The notes: a model not told the origin generated them from the letters alone. A stretch of 64,000 nucleotides of DNA from Acidihalobacter prosperus (GCF_000754095.2 NZ_JQSG02000001.1:729140-793139), one strand, 5' to 3'. Shown: positions 8,370 through 19,335, counted from the first letter of the stretch. Numbers and translations are program-made.

Positions 8370-9217
8370 AACGGGATCTTGCGGACGTGCTGCACGCGGC
8401 GAAGCCAGGTGCCGCCGGCTGTTTCAACACCCTCAACATCGACATGGCGCTATCGGTGCTAGACGCGGCGGAGAATCTGAGCCGAGGGGTCATCGTGGGC
8501 ATCGCCAGCCGGCACTTCGATGACATGCGCGCCGGCCTGCGCGCGTCGGCATACCTGAGGGCCATCGAAGCGGCTGCTGTCCCCGCCGCCCTGCACCTCG
8601 ATCACGCCACCCCCGAACAGTTCGACATGATCCGCGAGGCACTCGATCTCGGCTTCACCAGTATCATGATCGATGGCTCGCACCTGCCCTTCGACGAAAA
8701 CGTCGAAATCACGGCTCGCGTGGTTGAACTCGCCCGTCGCTACGGAGCAGGTGTTGAGGGCGAACTGGGCGCGGTCGCCGGCGAGGAAGGCGTGGCCGAC
8801 ACCGGGCACGACGCACCGGCCGCCCTGCCCTATACCGATGCCGCCGAAGCACGCCGCTTCGTCGAACAGACCGGGGTCGACGCCCTGGCGATCGCGGTCG
8901 GCACCGCGCACGGCCTTTATCGCGAATCCCCGCACATCAGCCTCGACACCATCGAAGCCGCGGCGAACGCCGTCTCCATCCCCCTGGTCATGCATGGCGC
9001 CACCGGCGTGGGCGACATCGCCATCCGGGGCGCGGTGTCGCGCGGCATCCGCAAGATCAACTTCTTCTCGGGGCTGCTGCAAGCGGGTATGGACGAGGTC
9101 CGCGCCTGCGCCGACGCCACCCATAACGACTACCAGGCATTCCTGCGGGCATGCCGCGCGAGTTGGCAAGAGCTGGTCACAACGCAGATATTGCTCTATG
9201 CCGGCGATACACATTAA
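8366..9217 (+). CDS. Class II ketose-bisphosphate aldolase family protein
   Basis: This 283-residue protein matches class II (zinc-dependent) aldolases of the FbaA/GatY/KbaY type. The motif AALHLDHATPEQFD (about residues 74-87) carries the catalytic Asp and metal-binding His. GVEGELGAVAGEEG (about 129-142) carries the family Glu, VDALAIAVGTAHGLY the second metal His, and PLVMHGATGVGD the third. The ATG at 8366 overlaps the kinase stop codon. It would cleave a phosphorylated ketose into two smaller phosphates, for example DHAP or GAP plus an aldehyde. The true substrate is unknown; it need not be fructose bisphosphate, because the gene is tied to the kinase. Confidence 0.9.
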   Translation: MKRDLADVLHAAKPGAAGCFNTLNIDMALSVLDAAENLSRGVIVGIASRHFDDMRAGLRASAYLRAIEAAAVPAALHLDHATPEQFDMIREALDLGFTSIMIDGSHLPFDENVEITARVVELARRYGAGVEGELGAVAGEEGVADTGHDAPAALPYTDAAEARRFVEQTGVDALAIAVGTAHGLYRESPHISLDTIEAAANAVSIPLVMHGATGVGDIAIRGAVSRGIRKINFFSGLLQAGMDEVRACADATHNDYQAFLRACRASWQELVTTQILLYAGDTH

Positions 9218-9356
9218 GCGCCCGCCAAGCCGATTCCCGGCATGGCGATCACATCAATTAATCCATGAAATATTTTTTGTAATCGGCTAGAGTGGGCCGG
9301 CAACCGCACCCTGGCGGTGCATTCACCACATTAAGACAACTCAAAAAAGGTGACAC

Positions 9357-9938
9357 ATGTCGATTCGTCTCCCTCGACCTCGCGCGGCCGCGCGCCCGTT
9401 TCACGCATACGCCTTGTCGCTGCTGGCGATCCTGATCGCCCCCCTATCGATGGCGGCCACGACCGACGCCACGCCGTCGCTGACATGGCCGCAGATCCAG
9501 AGTTTGATGAAGACCGATACCGGTAGCCCGCATGACGGCGATCGCGTGGTATATGAAGGCGCGCATCCTGTCGTCGTGGTCGAGCAAGTGCTGCCCGGTT
9601 TCCCCTACCCCACCTTCGAGGTGGACAACATCAAGAACCCGACCCTGGTCTTCAAGTCCGGCGCCGACATCACGTTCTACGTGGTCAACACGAGCCAGGT
9701 GGCGCCGCACAGTTTCGCCATCACCACGGCCGCCCCGCCGTACGCGGTCGTCCCCGCCGATCATCGCGTCACGCACCCGCTTGTCGACACCGGCAATCTA
9801 CCCATTCTTGCCGATCCCGGCCATTACAGTTACGCCAAGGTCGGCTGGGCCGCGGACAAGCCTGGGGCGTATTACTACGTGTGTCTTTTCCCGGTACACG
9901 CCTCCTTCGGCATGTGGGGGAAGATCGAGGTGCGCTGA
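9357..9938 (+). CDS. rus: Rusticyanin-like periplasmic blue copper protein
   Basis: This 193-residue precursor has a Sec signal peptide (hydrophobic core about residues 18-32, cleavage likely after SMAA) and a mature domain strongly like Acidithiobacillus rusticyanin: TWPQIQSLMKTDTG, VLPGFPYPTFEV, KNPTLVF and a C-terminal YYYVC segment. All four copper ligands are recognisable: the His in APHSFAI, then Cys, His and Met in C-x4-H-x4-M spacing near the C terminus. The Ser after the first His, linked in rusticyanin to high potential and acid stability, is present. Rusticyanin shuttles electrons in the periplasm during iron oxidation. Here it stands alone, without cyc2 or cox genes, downstream of a sugar operon. 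A ribosome site AAAAGGTGA precedes the ATG. Confidence 0.93.
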   Translation: MSIRLPRPRAAARPFHAYALSLLAILIAPLSMAATTDATPSLTWPQIQSLMKTDTGSPHDGDRVVYEGAHPVVVVEQVLPGFPYPTFEVDNIKNPTLVFKSGADITFYVVNTSQVAPHSFAITTAAPPYAVVPADHRVTHPLVDTGNLPILADPGHYSYAKVGWAADKPGAYYYVCLFPVHASFGMWGKIEVR

Positions 9939-10035
9939 AACGGCGTTCGCTCGCAGCGCCTACGCCGCCAGGGTATGATGACCGGCGCACGGCTCGATCC
10001 GCGCGCCGCATCTATCCATGACGCCAGTGATACCC

Positions 10036-10347
10036 ATGTCCGACCGCTTCGACGATTCACCTCTCGCATGCAAACTGCGCGACTGGTCGGCACATCCGGC
10101 AATCACCACACACAACTGGGCGCCGCGGCTGTTCTGGATTGCCAGCGCCGATACCGCGTACGGATGGCCCCGAGTGGCGCCCGAGGAGCTGGAGGTCTAT
10201 TTCGCCACCCTGCTCGGCGAGCCTTCGCAGTGCCTCGCATCGCTCGATCGCGACCGCGACGGGCGCGGCAGCTTCCTCGCCGCCAATGCGCGCCGGCACG
10301 AGCTGCCTCTGTTCACGCGCAATGCAACCGCGGGCGATGCCGGGTAG
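10036..10347 (+). CDS. Small protein of unknown function
   Basis: This open frame of about 103 residues begins MSDRFDDSPLACKLRDWSAH. A start six codons upstream at 10018 is also possible; neither has a strong ribosome site. The protein is soluble and mildly acidic, with no membrane segment or family motif that I recognise. Codon use matches the neighbours, and its end overlaps the start of the hydrolase gene by 11 bases, which supports a real, coupled gene. Confidence 0.55.
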   Translation: MSDRFDDSPLACKLRDWSAHPAITTHNWAPRLFWIASADTAYGWPRVAPEELEVYFATLLGEPSQCLASLDRDRDGRGSFLAANARRHELPLFTRNATAGDAG

Positions 10348-11350
10348 GCCCTTCAGGCCGGCCTGGTGGTTGCCAGGCCCCCACCTGCAGACCCTCTGGC
10401 CCTATCTGTTTTCGCCGCGCCGCCGGCTCGCGCTGCGACGCGAACGGCTCGAATTACCCGATGGCGACTTCCTCGACCTGGACTGGACGCCACCTCTGCC
10501 CGGTCCGCTGGTACTCGTCCTGCACGGGCTGGAAGGCTCCAGCGAATCCGGCTACATCCGTCGTCTGACGCCCGTGCTGGCGGCTCACGGCATGCAATCG
10601 GCAATCCTGCATTTCAGAGGTTGCAGTGGCGAACCCAACCGGTTGCCGCGTGCCTATCACGCAGGCGAGACTCAGGATCTCGCCCGCGTGATCCGGCATC
10701 TGCGAATGCGCCAGCCGACGCGCCCGTTGGGCGCCATCGGCTTCTCGCTAGGCGGCAACGTGCTGCTCAAATGGCTCGGCGAAAGCGCCTCGGATTCCCC
10801 GCTCACAGCAGCAGCGGCCGTCTCGGTACCCTTCGACCTTCAGGCCGCAGCAGCACGTCTGGAACGTGGCGCGTCACGCATCTACCAGTCCTATCTGCTA
10901 CGCCCTCTGCGCCGCGCCCAGATTCGCAAGCACAAGCTGCGCGGCATCCCGCCGCCGGTCGCGCGCGACACCCTGGCGCGATTGCGCACACTGCGCGAAT
11001 TCGACGACCGGATCACCGCACCACTGCATGGCTTTGCCGGTGTCGAGGACTATTATCGTCGGTCCAGCTCACGGCCCTGGCTGCATCGCATAGAGACGCC
11101 GACGCTGATCGTGCAAGCGCGCGACGACCCGTTCCTGTTGCCCCACGGCATACCCGGCGCCGACGAACTCTCGGCGGCCGTACGGCTGGAGCTGACCGAC
11201 ACCGGCGGGCATGTGGGCTTCGTCAGCGGACCGATGCCGGGTTTGAGCAGGCCCTGGCTGGAATCCCGCCTGGCCGCCTGGCTAGAAGCCCACTGCGTTT
11301 CGGAAGTCCGACGGGGCGATACCAGCGCTCCGCCGCAATCAGAGGCGTGA
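10337..11350 (+). CDS. YheT-family alpha/beta hydrolase
   Basis: This 337-residue protein has the YheT/EMB8 signature: an N-terminal FRPAWWLPGPHLQTLWPYLF, an oxyanion segment LVLHGLEGSSES (about residue 60), the nucleophile elbow GFSLGGN (about 136-142), the acid near QARDDPF (about 265), and the catalytic His in TGGHVGF (about 295). YheT-type proteins are broad esterases with poorly known substrates. The ATG at 10337 fits the family N terminus; an ATG at 10322 is an alternative. The gene overlaps the preceding small gene by 11 bases and ends just before the terminator it shares with pnp. Confidence 0.88.
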   Translation: MPGRPFRPAWWLPGPHLQTLWPYLFSPRRRLALRRERLELPDGDFLDLDWTPPLPGPLVLVLHGLEGSSESGYIRRLTPVLAAHGMQSAILHFRGCSGEPNRLPRAYHAGETQDLARVIRHLRMRQPTRPLGAIGFSLGGNVLLKWLGESASDSPLTAAAAVSVPFDLQAAAARLERGASRIYQSYLLRPLRRAQIRKHKLRGIPPPVARDTLARLRTLREFDDRITAPLHGFAGVEDYYRRSSSRPWLHRIETPTLIVQARDDPFLLPHGIPGADELSAAVRLELTDTGGHVGFVSGPMPGLSRPWLESRLAAWLEAHCVSEVRRGDTSAPPQSEA

Positions 11351-11373
11351 AGCAGCGCGCGGAATACCGGCCA

Positions 11374-11405
11374 TAAAAAAACAGGGAGCCATGGCCCCCT
11401 GTTTC
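11374..11405 (-). terminator. Intrinsic terminator, bidirectional, after pnp
   Basis: The arms AAACAGGG and CCCTGTTT, with an inner GCCATGGC palindrome, form a strong hairpin. Read on the minus strand it is followed by seven Ts, ending the rpsO-pnp transcript. It also lies 28 bases after the hydrolase stop on the plus strand and can serve both. Confidence 0.88.
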
Positions 11406-11434
11406 TAAACGGTCGAATCCGGTTGGAGCGAGGA

Positions 11435-13522
11435 TCAGGCCGCTTCGATGGCCTTCATGCTCAGGCGAATGCGGCCCTGCTTGTCGACCTCGAGCACCTT
11501 CACGCGCACCACGTCGCCCTCGGAGAGCTTGTCGGCAACGCTTTCCACGCGCTCGTTGGATATCTGCGAGATATGCACCAGGCCATCGCGACCGGGAAGA
11601 ATGGTGACGAAGGCGCCGAAGTCCATGATCTTGGCAACCCGACCTTCGTAGATATGTCCTACCTCGACGTCGGCGGTGATTTCCTCGATACGGCGTCGGG
11701 CTTCCTCGCCCGCAGCCTTGTCGACGGAGGCGATACGAATGCTGCCGTCGTCGTCGATATCGATGGTGGCGCCGGTTTCCTCGGTGATCGAACGGATGAC
11801 GCTACCACCCTTGCCGATGACGTCGCGGATCTTCTCCGGGTTGATGCGCATGGTGATGTATCGCGGCGCATAGGCCGACATCTCCGTACGCGGCGCATCG
11901 ATCACTTCGGCCATCTTGCCGAGGATATGGATGCGGCCGTCGCGTGCCTGCGCCAACGCGCGCTCCATGATCTCGCGGGTGATCCCGTCGATCTTGATGT
12001 CCATCTGCAGGGCGGTGACGCCCGCTTCGGTGCCGGCCACCTTGAAGTCCATGTCGCCCAGGTGATCTTCGTCGCCGAGGATGTCGCTGAGCACGGCGAA
12101 GCGCTCGCCTTCCTTGATCAGCCCCATGGCGATGCCGGCCACGGGCGCTTTCAGCGGTACGCCAGCGTCCATCAGCGAAAGGCTGGTGCCGCACACCGAG
12201 GCCATCGAGCTGGAACCGTTGGATTCGGTGATCTCCGAAACCACGCGGACCACGTAGGGAAACGATTTCTCGTCAGGCATCACGGCCTGAATGCCGCGCT
12301 TTGCAAGACGCCCGTGACCGATTTCACGGCGCTTGGGCGACCCGACCATACCGGTCTCGCCGACGCAGTAGGGCGGGAAATTATAGTGCAGCAGGAAACG
12401 CTCACGGCGCTCGCCCTCGATCGCATCGATGATCTGTGCATCGCGCTCCGTGCCCAGGGTGCAGGTCACGATGGCCTGCGTCTCACCGCGTGTGAAAAGC
12501 GCGGAGCCATGGGTGCGCGGCATCACGCCGGTGCGGATGGTGATCGGACGCACCGTGCTGGTATCGCGCCCGTCGATGCGGCGCTCGCCGGCCAGAATGC
12601 GGCCGCGCACGTACATTTTCTCGATCTTGGAAAAGGCATTGGCGACATCGTCCGCGCTCGGGCCTTCGCCCTCGGCGACGGCCAGCTCGCCGACCACCCG
12701 TTCGCGCAGTTCCGCCACACGCGTCTGACGCGCCAGTTTCTCGGCGATCTGATAGGCGGCGGCAAGATCCGCCTCGCAACGACCGCGGACCTGCTCCAGC
12801 AAGCCCTGATCGGCTTCGGGAACCTGCCAGTCCCAAGCGGGCTTGCCGGCTTCGGCCGCCAGCTCCCGAATCGCCGTGATGGCCGCTTGCATCTGCTCAT
12901 GGCCATACATCACCGCGCCGAGCATGACTTCCTCGGACAGCTCGTGCGCCTCGGACTCGACCATCAGCACGGCCTGTTCGGTACCCGCGACAACCAGATC
13001 CAGCGCCGAGTCCTTGAGCGCGGAATTGCTGGGATTCAGCAGGTAGGCGCCGTCCTTGTAACCGACGCGCGCGCAACCGATGGGGCCCTTGAACGGAATG
13101 CCCGACAGCGTCACGGCTGCGGAAGCCCCCAGCATCGCGGGCACGTCGGGGTCAACCTCGGGATTCACCGACATCACCGTGGCCACGACCTGCACCTCAT
13201 TGAAGAAGCCCTTCGGAAACAGGGGGCGCAGCGGACGGTCGATCAGTCGCGAGGTCAGGGTTTCCTTCTCGCTCGGACGCCCTTCGCGCTTGAAGAAGCC
13301 ACCCGGAATGCGGCCAGCAGCGTAGGTGCGCTCCTGGTAATTGACGGTCAGAGGGAAGAAGTCGCGACCCGGGATCGCCTGCTTCTGTGCGACCGCGGTG
13401 ACCAGGACGACGGTATCGTCCATGTTGATGATGACGGCTGCGTCAGCCTGGCGGGCGATCTCGCCCGTTTCGATTACGACGGTGCGATCACCGTACTGGA
13501 AGGACTTTTTAATGGCTGGCAC
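11435..13522 (-). CDS. pnp: Polyribonucleotide nucleotidyltransferase (PNPase)
   Basis: This 695-residue protein matches full-length PNPase, which degrades RNA 3' to 5' with phosphate and is part of the degradosome. Two RNase PH-like domains are evident: the first with [19 protein letters not shown] (about 50-68), the second with [16 protein letters not shown] (about 383-398) and [19 protein letters not shown] (about 425). They are followed by a KH domain ([18 protein letters not shown], about 562) and a C-terminal S1 domain ([19 protein letters not shown], about 624). It lies 32 bases downstream of rpsO, the usual pair, in which PNPase regulates its own message. Confidence 0.97.
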   Translation of the reverse strand: MPAIKKSFQYGDRTVVIETGEIARQADAAVIINMDDTVVLVTAVAQKQAIPGRDFFPLTVNYQERTYAAGRIPGGFFKREGRPSEKETLTSRLIDRPLRPLFPKGFFNEVQVVATVMSVNPEVDPDVPAMLGASAAVTLSGIPFKGPIGCARVGYKDGAYLLNPSNSALKDSALDLVVAGTEQAVLMVESEAHELSEEVMLGAVMYGHEQMQAAITAIRELAAEAGKPAWDWQVPEADQGLLEQVRGRCEADLAAAYQIAEKLARQTRVAELRERVVGELAVAEGEGPSADDVANAFSKIEKMYVRGRILAGERRIDGRDTSTVRPITIRTGVMPRTHGSALFTRGETQAIVTCTLGTERDAQIIDAIEGERRERFLLHYNFPPYCVGETGMVGSPKRREIGHGRLAKRGIQAVMPDEKSFPYVVRVVSEITESNGSSSMASVCGTSLSLMDAGVPLKAPVAGIAMGLIKEGERFAVLSDILGDEDHLGDMDFKVAGTEAGVTALQMDIKIDGITREIMERALAQARDGRIHILGKMAEVIDAPRTEMSAYAPRYITMRINPEKIRDVIGKGGSVIRSITEETGATIDIDDDGSIRIASVDKAAGEEARRRIEEITADVEVGHIYEGRVAKIMDFGAFVTILPGRDGLVHISQISNERVESVADKLSEGDVVRVKVLEVDKQGRIRLSMKAIEAA

Positions 13523-13554
13523 GTTCCATTCCTAAAGCGTGGTATCGGGCGGGT

Positions 13555-13824
13555 TTATCGGCGCAGGCCGAGTTCGCTGATCAGCGACTGGTAGCGCTGC
13601 TGATCCTTCCCGCGCAGGTAGTCGAGCAGCTTGCGACGCTGATTGACCAGCTTCAGAAGCCCGCGGCGCGAATGGTGATCGTGCTTGTGCGTGTTGAAAT
13701 GCTCGGTCAGATAACTGATCCGGGCAGACAGCAGCGCCACCTGCACCTCGGGCGATCCGGTATCGGAATCGGCCCGCTGAAACTTGCCAACGATGTTGGC
13801 CTTATCTTCCGTGGTCAGCGACAT
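13555..13824 (-). CDS. rpsO: 30S ribosomal protein S15
   Basis: This is an 89-residue S15, standard length, beginning [17 protein letters not shown] and containing the family segment [20 protein letters not shown] and ending in ISELGLRR. S15 binds 16S rRNA early in 30S assembly. It is first in the rpsO-pnp operon, with a plausible sigma-70 promoter at 13886-13914. Confidence 0.97.
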   Translation of the reverse strand: MSLTTEDKANIVGKFQRADSDTGSPEVQVALLSARISYLTEHFNTHKHDHHSRRGLLKLVNQRRKLLDYLRGKDQQRYQSLISELGLRR

Positions 13825-13885
13825 CTAATAACAACTCCCACCAAGAAAAACGGTCATTAAAAACGGTTGCGCGTAGAGGGCGCGC

Positions 13886-13914
13886 ATTCTAGCACGGCTC
13901 CGATACAGAATCAC
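13886..13914 (-). promoter_or_regulatory. Putative sigma-70 promoter of rpsO-pnp
   Basis: On the minus strand a TAGAAT -10 box preceded by TGC lies 17 bases from a weak -35, GTGATT. Transcription would begin about 55 bases before the rpsO start. Confidence 0.5.
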
Positions 13915-13942
13915 ATAGAATCACGCGGGCACCGGCAGGCAC

Positions 13943-14308
13943 CTAGCCGTCGAGATGCTTGAGCTCCTGCAGCAAGGCCTCCAGCTCGGCTCTGAGCTGG
14001 CGCACGATCTGCTGGCTCTGCGTGCTGTCGGCCTTGGACTCGGCACTTTCGAGCTTGAGCCGCGCGCCGCCGATCGTATAGCCCTGCTCGTACAGCAGGC
14101 TGCGGATCTGACGAATGAGGATCACGTCCTGGCGCTGGTAATAACGGCGATTGCCGCGCCGCTTGACGGGCTTGAGCGCGGGGAATTCCTGCTCCCAGTA
14201 CCGCAGCACGTGGGGCTTCACGTCGCACAGCTCGCTGACTTCCCCGATCGTGAAATAGCGTTTGGTCGGGATCGGCGGCAGTTCGCTGTTGTTACTCGCC
14301 TCCAGCAT
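13943..14308 (-). CDS. MerR-family transcriptional regulator, ihfA-linked type
   Basis: This 121-residue protein has an N-terminal MerR winged helix, [25 protein letters not shown], with [12 protein letters not shown] as the wing, and a C-terminal helical dimerisation tail. It lacks the cysteine metal-binding loop of metal-sensing MerRs. This short MerR follows ihfA in many beta- and gammaproteobacteria; its regulon is not established. Its start overlaps the ihfA 3' end by 17 bases, so it is the last gene of the thrS-ihfA operon. Confidence 0.9.
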   Translation of the reverse strand: MLEASNNSELPPIPTKRYFTIGEVSELCDVKPHVLRYWEQEFPALKPVKRRGNRRYYQRQDVILIRQIRSLLYEQGYTIGGARLKLESAESKADSTQSQQIVRQLRAELEALLQELKHLDG

Positions 14309-14588
14309 AGGCCTCGACCCTTGCCTTGAGTTTCTGTCCCGGACGGAAGGTGACAACGCGGCGGGCCGTAATCGGTATTTCCTCACCCGTCTTGGGGTTG
14401 CGTCCGGGCCTTTGGCGCTTGTCGCGTAGAGAGAAGTTCCCAAAACCCGAAAGCTTGACCTCCTCGCCTCTTTCCAATGCCTGGCTGAGTTCGCGGAAGA
14501 ACATCTCCACGAAATCCTTGGCCTCGCGCTTGTTCAATCCGAGCTCCTCGAACAGGCGTTCAGCCATGTCCGCCTTGGTTAAAGCCAT
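14292..14588 (-). CDS. ihfA: Integration host factor alpha subunit
   Basis: This 98-residue HU/IHF-fold protein begins [20 protein letters not shown]. It carries [20 protein letters not shown] (beta arm) and [16 protein letters not shown] (C-terminal helix entry). IHF alpha pairs with IHF beta to bend DNA at specific sites. A GAGGGGG-like ribosome site precedes the ATG at 14588; a longer upstream frame is unlikely. It follows pheT closely, the classic pheST-ihfA order. Confidence 0.96.
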   Translation of the reverse strand: MALTKADMAERLFEELGLNKREAKDFVEMFFRELSQALERGEEVKLSGFGNFSLRDKRQRPGRNPKTGEEIPITARRVVTFRPGQKLKARVEAYAGGE

Positions 14589-14592
14589 GGAT

Positions 14593-16974
14593 TTACCCCC
14601 TCGGTGTCGCCCCAAACCCGTCCTCAAGCGCCTTGAGAACCCGGCTGATTATAGCTTCGATTGCCTGATCCGTAAGACTGCTCGTTAATCCCTGTAAAAT
14701 CAAGCCGAAAGCGATGCTTTTTCGACCCATTGGCACGCCCTCGCCGGCATAAACGTCGAACAGCTGCAGTTCCTGCAGTTCTTCGATCGCCAAAGACCTG
14801 ATCGCACGCGTCAGCGCGCCCGCGGGCACGCTTTCGTCGACCACGACCGCAAGATCGCGGCGGGTAGCAGGGAATCGGGAGAGCGGCGCAAAGCGTGCGA
14901 CGCGCCCTTCGCTCAAAGGTGCCAGCCGGAGCTCGAAGAGTCCGACTGGTCGCTCAAGTCCCAGCGCTTTTTCGAGATCCGGACTCAGCATACCCACCCA
15001 TCCTATCGTCTCGCCCGCGCGTTCGATTCTGGCCGATTGGCCTGGGTGCAGCGCGGGATGACCATCCGCCACGAAAGTCGTCTCATCCAAACAGCCGCCC
15101 AGTGCCAGAAGCGCCTCGGCGTCGCCCTTGATGTCGTAAAAGTCGCATTCTCGCGAGGCGGCACCCCACTGGAGCGGTTCCACGGCACCATATATCGCCC
15201 CGGCAATCATTGCCTCCTGTTCTTTATCAACAGATTGTGACGTAAATCTCAAACCCGTCTCAAATAACCGACCACGTGCTTGCTGACGTTTGGCATTATG
15301 CGCCAATGCCTTGACGAGTCCAGGCCAGAGACTGGGCCGCATGACGGCCAACTCCGCGGACAGGGGATTGCTCAATGCGATCGGCTGCTCGCCCGGCGCA
15401 AAGGCACCGGCCATCGAGGCCTCGATGAAACTGTAGGTAATGGCTTCGCGGTAACCGCGACCACACAAGGCTTGACGAAACTCCGGAACGTCAACAAATG
15501 CCTCTGGTTCGGCTACGATCCCGGGCCTGACGGGCATGTGCCGCTCCGGTATGCGGTCGTAACCGTGCACGCGCGCGAGTTCCTCGATGAGGTCGATTTC
15601 AAGCGCCAGATCGAAACGGTGCGAAGGCGGGACCACGCACCACCCATCTGCCGTCTGATTGAGCACACAACCCAGCGCCGTCAGCATACCGGCTACCTGC
15701 GCATCCTCGTAATGCACGCCGAGCACACGCCCGATGCGCGCGCGCCTCAGATCGATCGGATCGCGCACGGGCAGGTTGCGTTCTGAACAGGCTTCCGTCA
15801 GCGGCCCGGGCGTACCACCGGCGATTTCGAGAATCAACGCGGTAGCGCGCTCCATGGCCGTACGTTGCAACGATGGATCGACGCCGCGTTCGAAACGGTG
15901 CGACGACTCGGTGTGCAGACCCAGCGCACGCGCCCTGCCCGTTACGGCATCAGGCGCAAAATAGGCGCTTTCGAGAAAAATGTCTCGGGTGGCGTCACCG
16001 ACCGCGCTGGCGGCACCGCCCATGACCCCGGCCACAGCCAAGGCTCCACGCTGATCGGCGATCACCAGCATATCGTCACGCAATTCGACATTCTGCTCGT
16101 TAAGCAGAGCCAGGTGTTCGCCAGGGCGCGCCATACGTACGCGCAAGCCCCCATTCAGACGCGCCAGATCGAAGGCGTGCATCGGCTGCCCCAGTTCCAG
16201 CATCACGTAGTTGGTGACATCGACCACCGCGCTGATACTGCGCACGCCGCTGCGCCGCAGACGCTCGCGCAGCCATAGGGGCGCCTGCACGGAGGCATCA
16301 ACGCCGCGGATCACGCGTCCGACGTAACGGGGGCAGGCCTCCGGCGCCTCCAGCTGCACGCGCACAGCCGCATCGCAGGCGGCCTTCACTTCGACGAAAT
16401 CCATCGGTCTCAGTGGCGTCGACTCCAGCGCCGAAAGTTCGCGCGCGACGCCGAGTACGCTGAGGCAATCGGCGCGGTTCGGCGTCAGGTCGATTTCGAG
16501 CACGGGGTCGTCCAGATCCAATGCCACGCGCACGTCCTGTCCGGGCAGGACGCCATCCGGCAGTTCCATCAAGCCGTCGCTGGCTTCCGCCAGCCCCAGC
16601 TCGGCAGCGGAGCACAGCATCCCCTGCGAAGCCACGCCACGCAGCTTGGCAGCCTTGATGCGCATGCCGCCTGGCAGAACGGCGCCTACGCGCGCGAACG
16701 GCGCGAACATGCCGACGCGCACATTCGGCGCGCCGCAGACCACCTGGATCGCCTGATCGTCGCCGGCATCCACCTGGCAGATACGCAGACGGTCGGCTTC
16801 CGGGTGCGGCGCCACCGCACTCACGCGCGCCACCACAATGCCGCTGAACGCGGGCGCCGCCGGCTCGACACCATCGAGCTCCAGGCCGGCCATGGTCAAA
16901 CGCCTGCCGATCGCCTCCGCCTCCAGCGTCAGTTCCGGCAACCATTCCTTAAGCCAATGCTCGCTCAAACGCAT
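14593..16974 (-). CDS. pheT: Phenylalanine--tRNA ligase beta subunit
   Basis: This 793-residue protein is full length for bacterial PheT. It shows the N-terminal EMAP-like tRNA-binding domain ([20 protein letters not shown], about 45-64), the B3/B4 editing region, the B5 domain, and a C-terminal anticodon-binding FDX-ACB domain ([20 protein letters not shown], about 697). It joins PheS in an alpha2-beta2 enzyme that charges tRNA-Phe and edits mischarged Tyr-tRNA. It lies between pheS and ihfA. Confidence 0.97.
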   Translation of the reverse strand: MRLSEHWLKEWLPELTLEAEAIGRRLTMAGLELDGVEPAAPAFSGIVVARVSAVAPHPEADRLRICQVDAGDDQAIQVVCGAPNVRVGMFAPFARVGAVLPGGMRIKAAKLRGVASQGMLCSAAELGLAEASDGLMELPDGVLPGQDVRVALDLDDPVLEIDLTPNRADCLSVLGVARELSALESTPLRPMDFVEVKAACDAAVRVQLEAPEACPRYVGRVIRGVDASVQAPLWLRERLRRSGVRSISAVVDVTNYVMLELGQPMHAFDLARLNGGLRVRMARPGEHLALLNEQNVELRDDMLVIADQRGALAVAGVMGGAASAVGDATRDIFLESAYFAPDAVTGRARALGLHTESSHRFERGVDPSLQRTAMERATALILEIAGGTPGPLTEACSERNLPVRDPIDLRRARIGRVLGVHYEDAQVAGMLTALGCVLNQTADGWCVVPPSHRFDLALEIDLIEELARVHGYDRIPERHMPVRPGIVAEPEAFVDVPEFRQALCGRGYREAITYSFIEASMAGAFAPGEQPIALSNPLSAELAVMRPSLWPGLVKALAHNAKRQQARGRLFETGLRFTSQSVDKEQEAMIAGAIYGAVEPLQWGAASRECDFYDIKGDAEALLALGGCLDETTFVADGHPALHPGQSARIERAGETIGWVGMLSPDLEKALGLERPVGLFELRLAPLSEGRVARFAPLSRFPATRRDLAVVVDESVPAGALTRAIRSLAIEELQELQLFDVYAGEGVPMGRKSIAFGLILQGLTSSLTDQAIEAIISRVLKALEDGFGATPRG

Positions 16975-17051
16975 CCTGTCCGTCCCGATAGGTTAAAACA
17001 CTGAGTCATTGAATCTCGAAGTGCCACAGCAACGGCGGCTCCTGCTCCCGA

Positions 17052-18127
<1,076 letters not shown>

Positions 18128-18137
18128 ACGTCCGAAA

Positions 18138-18167
18138 CACGACGCCCGCCCGGGCAGCAGGGTCGTG
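18138..18167 (-). other. Stem-loop upstream of the pheS attenuator
   Basis: CACGAC and GTCGTG arms enclose a GC-rich centre with a GCCCGGGC palindrome, starting 11 bases after the rplT stop. It may pause RNA polymerase or compete with the downstream terminator. No phenylalanine-rich leader peptide is present here. Confidence 0.4.
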
Positions 18168-18178
18168 AACCGCGTCGC

Positions 18179-18541
18179 TCAACCGGCGACGAGGGCGGCC
18201 TTGGCCTGCTCGGCAATACGTCCGAACGCAACCAGATCGTGCACGGCGAGGTCCGCCAGCACCTTGCGGTCCAGCTCGACGCCGGCCTTGTTGAGACCAT
18301 CCATCATGCGACTGTAGGACAGGTCGAACTGACGCGCAGCGGCGTTGATGCGAACGATCCACAGGGCGCGGAACTGACGCTTGCGCTGACGGCGGTCGCG
18401 ATAGGCATACTGGCCGGCACGGGTAACGGCCTGGGTGGCGACGCGATATACGTTCTTGCGCGCGCCATAATAACCCTTGGCCTTCTTCAGAACCTTCTTG
18501 TGTCTCGCATGCGCGGTGACACCACGTTTTACTCGGGGCAT
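18179..18541 (-). CDS. rplT: 50S ribosomal protein L20
   Basis: This 120-residue L20 begins [20 protein letters not shown] and contains [20 protein letters not shown]. It is strongly basic at the N terminus, as expected for an early 50S assembly protein. In E. coli L20 represses rpmI-rplT translation. It follows rpmI by 22 bases. Confidence 0.97.
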   Translation of the reverse strand: MPRVKRGVTAHARHKKVLKKAKGYYGARKNVYRVATQAVTRAGQYAYRDRRQRKRQFRALWIVRINAAARQFDLSYSRMMDGLNKAGVELDRKVLADLAVHDLVAFGRIAEQAKAALVAG

Positions 18542-18563
18542 TTTCTATATCCTCTCGCGCCGA

Positions 18564-18761
18564 TCAGCTGTACGGAAGCATGCGCTTGATCGCCGGCGTA
18601 TCGCACTCGGCGACGAGGCTGATCGAACGCAGATGGCGCTTCCGCTTGGTGCTCTTCTTGGTCAGGATGTGGTTCAGGTGCGACTGGCCGCACTTGAAAC
18701 GGCCGGAAGCCGTGCGCTTGAAGCGCTTGGCCGCACCACGGTTGGTCTTCAGTTTGGGCAT
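18564..18761 (-). CDS. rpmI: 50S ribosomal protein L35
   Basis: This 65-residue L35 begins [20 protein letters not shown], which is diagnostic, and ends IKRMLPYS. Standard length, between infC and rplT in the conserved operon. Confidence 0.97.
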   Translation of the reverse strand: MPKLKTNRGAAKRFKRTASGRFKCGQSHLNHILTKKSTKRKRHLRSISLVAECDTPAIKRMLPYS

Positions 18762-18800
18762 TGCCTCTCTACTCCGCGTCTGCTTGCGCAGGCCACCGGC

Positions 18801-19322
18801 CTACGACGTTTTCTTGGGGGCGAGCACCATCACCATCTGTCGCCCTTCCATCTTCGGCCGCTGTTCCACGCTGGCCAACTCACCGAGATCGCCCTCCACA
18901 CGGCTCAACAATTGCATGCCGCGCTCCTGGTGGGCCATCTCGCGACCACGAAACCTTATGGTGATCTTGGCCTTGTCTCCTTCCTCGAGGAAGCGCATCA
19001 GGTTGCGTAGCTTGACCCGATAGTCGCCTTCCTCGGTACCAGGTCTGAACTTGACTTCCTTGACCTGGACCTGCTTCTGTTTTTTGCGCGCCTGAGCCGC
19101 CTTCTTGCTCTGCTCGAACTTGAACTTGCCGTAGTCCATCACCCGACAGACGGGCGGGTCGGCATTGGGTACGATCTCGACCAGATCCAGATCGGCCTCT
19201 TCCGCCAACCGCAGGGCCTCCTCTATCGAAACCACCCCGCGATTCTCACCCTCGGCATCAATCAAGCGGACCTGACGAACGGCGATTTCGCCATTCAGCC
19301 TTACGTTCTTCTGCGCGCTGAT
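18801..19322 (-). CDS. infC: Translation initiation factor IF-3, probable AUC start
   Basis: IF-3 of about 173 residues: N-terminal domain [20 protein letters not shown], linker, and C-terminal domain [19 protein letters not shown] with the ending [14 protein letters not shown]. It prevents premature subunit joining and discriminates start codons. There is no ATG or GTG at a plausible position. GGAGGAG at 19329-19335 lies six bases before an ATC at 19322, giving (f)[13 protein letters not shown], which aligns with family N termini. The TTG at 19337 would place the ribosome site inside the gene. infC commonly uses AUU, AUC or AUA, allowing IF-3 to repress itself. Confidence 0.95.
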   Translation of the reverse strand: MSAQKNVRLNGEIAVRQVRLIDAEGENRGVVSIEEALRLAEEADLDLVEIVPNADPPVCRVMDYGKFKFEQSKKAAQARKKQKQVQVKEVKFRPGTEEGDYRVKLRNLMRFLEEGDKAKITIRFRGREMAHQERGMQLLSRVEGDLGELASVEQRPKMEGRQMVMVLAPKKTS

Positions 19323-19328
19323 ACGTCG

Positions 19329-19335
19329 CTCCTCC
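19329..19335 (-). promoter_or_regulatory. Ribosome binding site indicating the AUC start of infC
   Basis: GGAGGAG on the minus strand, eight bases after the thrS stop codon and six bases before the ATC at 19322. It decides the infC start against the TTG at 19337. Confidence 0.8.

Noticed and set aside
9255-9284. Sigma-70 promoter for rusticyanin
   Set aside because: A TGTAAT -10-like hexamer is present at 9279-9284 but no acceptable -35 at proper spacing, so it was not listed.
11423-13594. Long open frame on the plus strand antisense to pnp
   Set aside because: It mirrors the codon periodicity of pnp in GC-rich DNA, has no family motif, and its translation is His/Asp/Gly-rich as expected of a shadow frame.
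18128-18178. pheM-like leader peptide
   Set aside because: The only short frame (GTG TTT CGG ACG TAA) has four codons, one Phe and no ribosome site.
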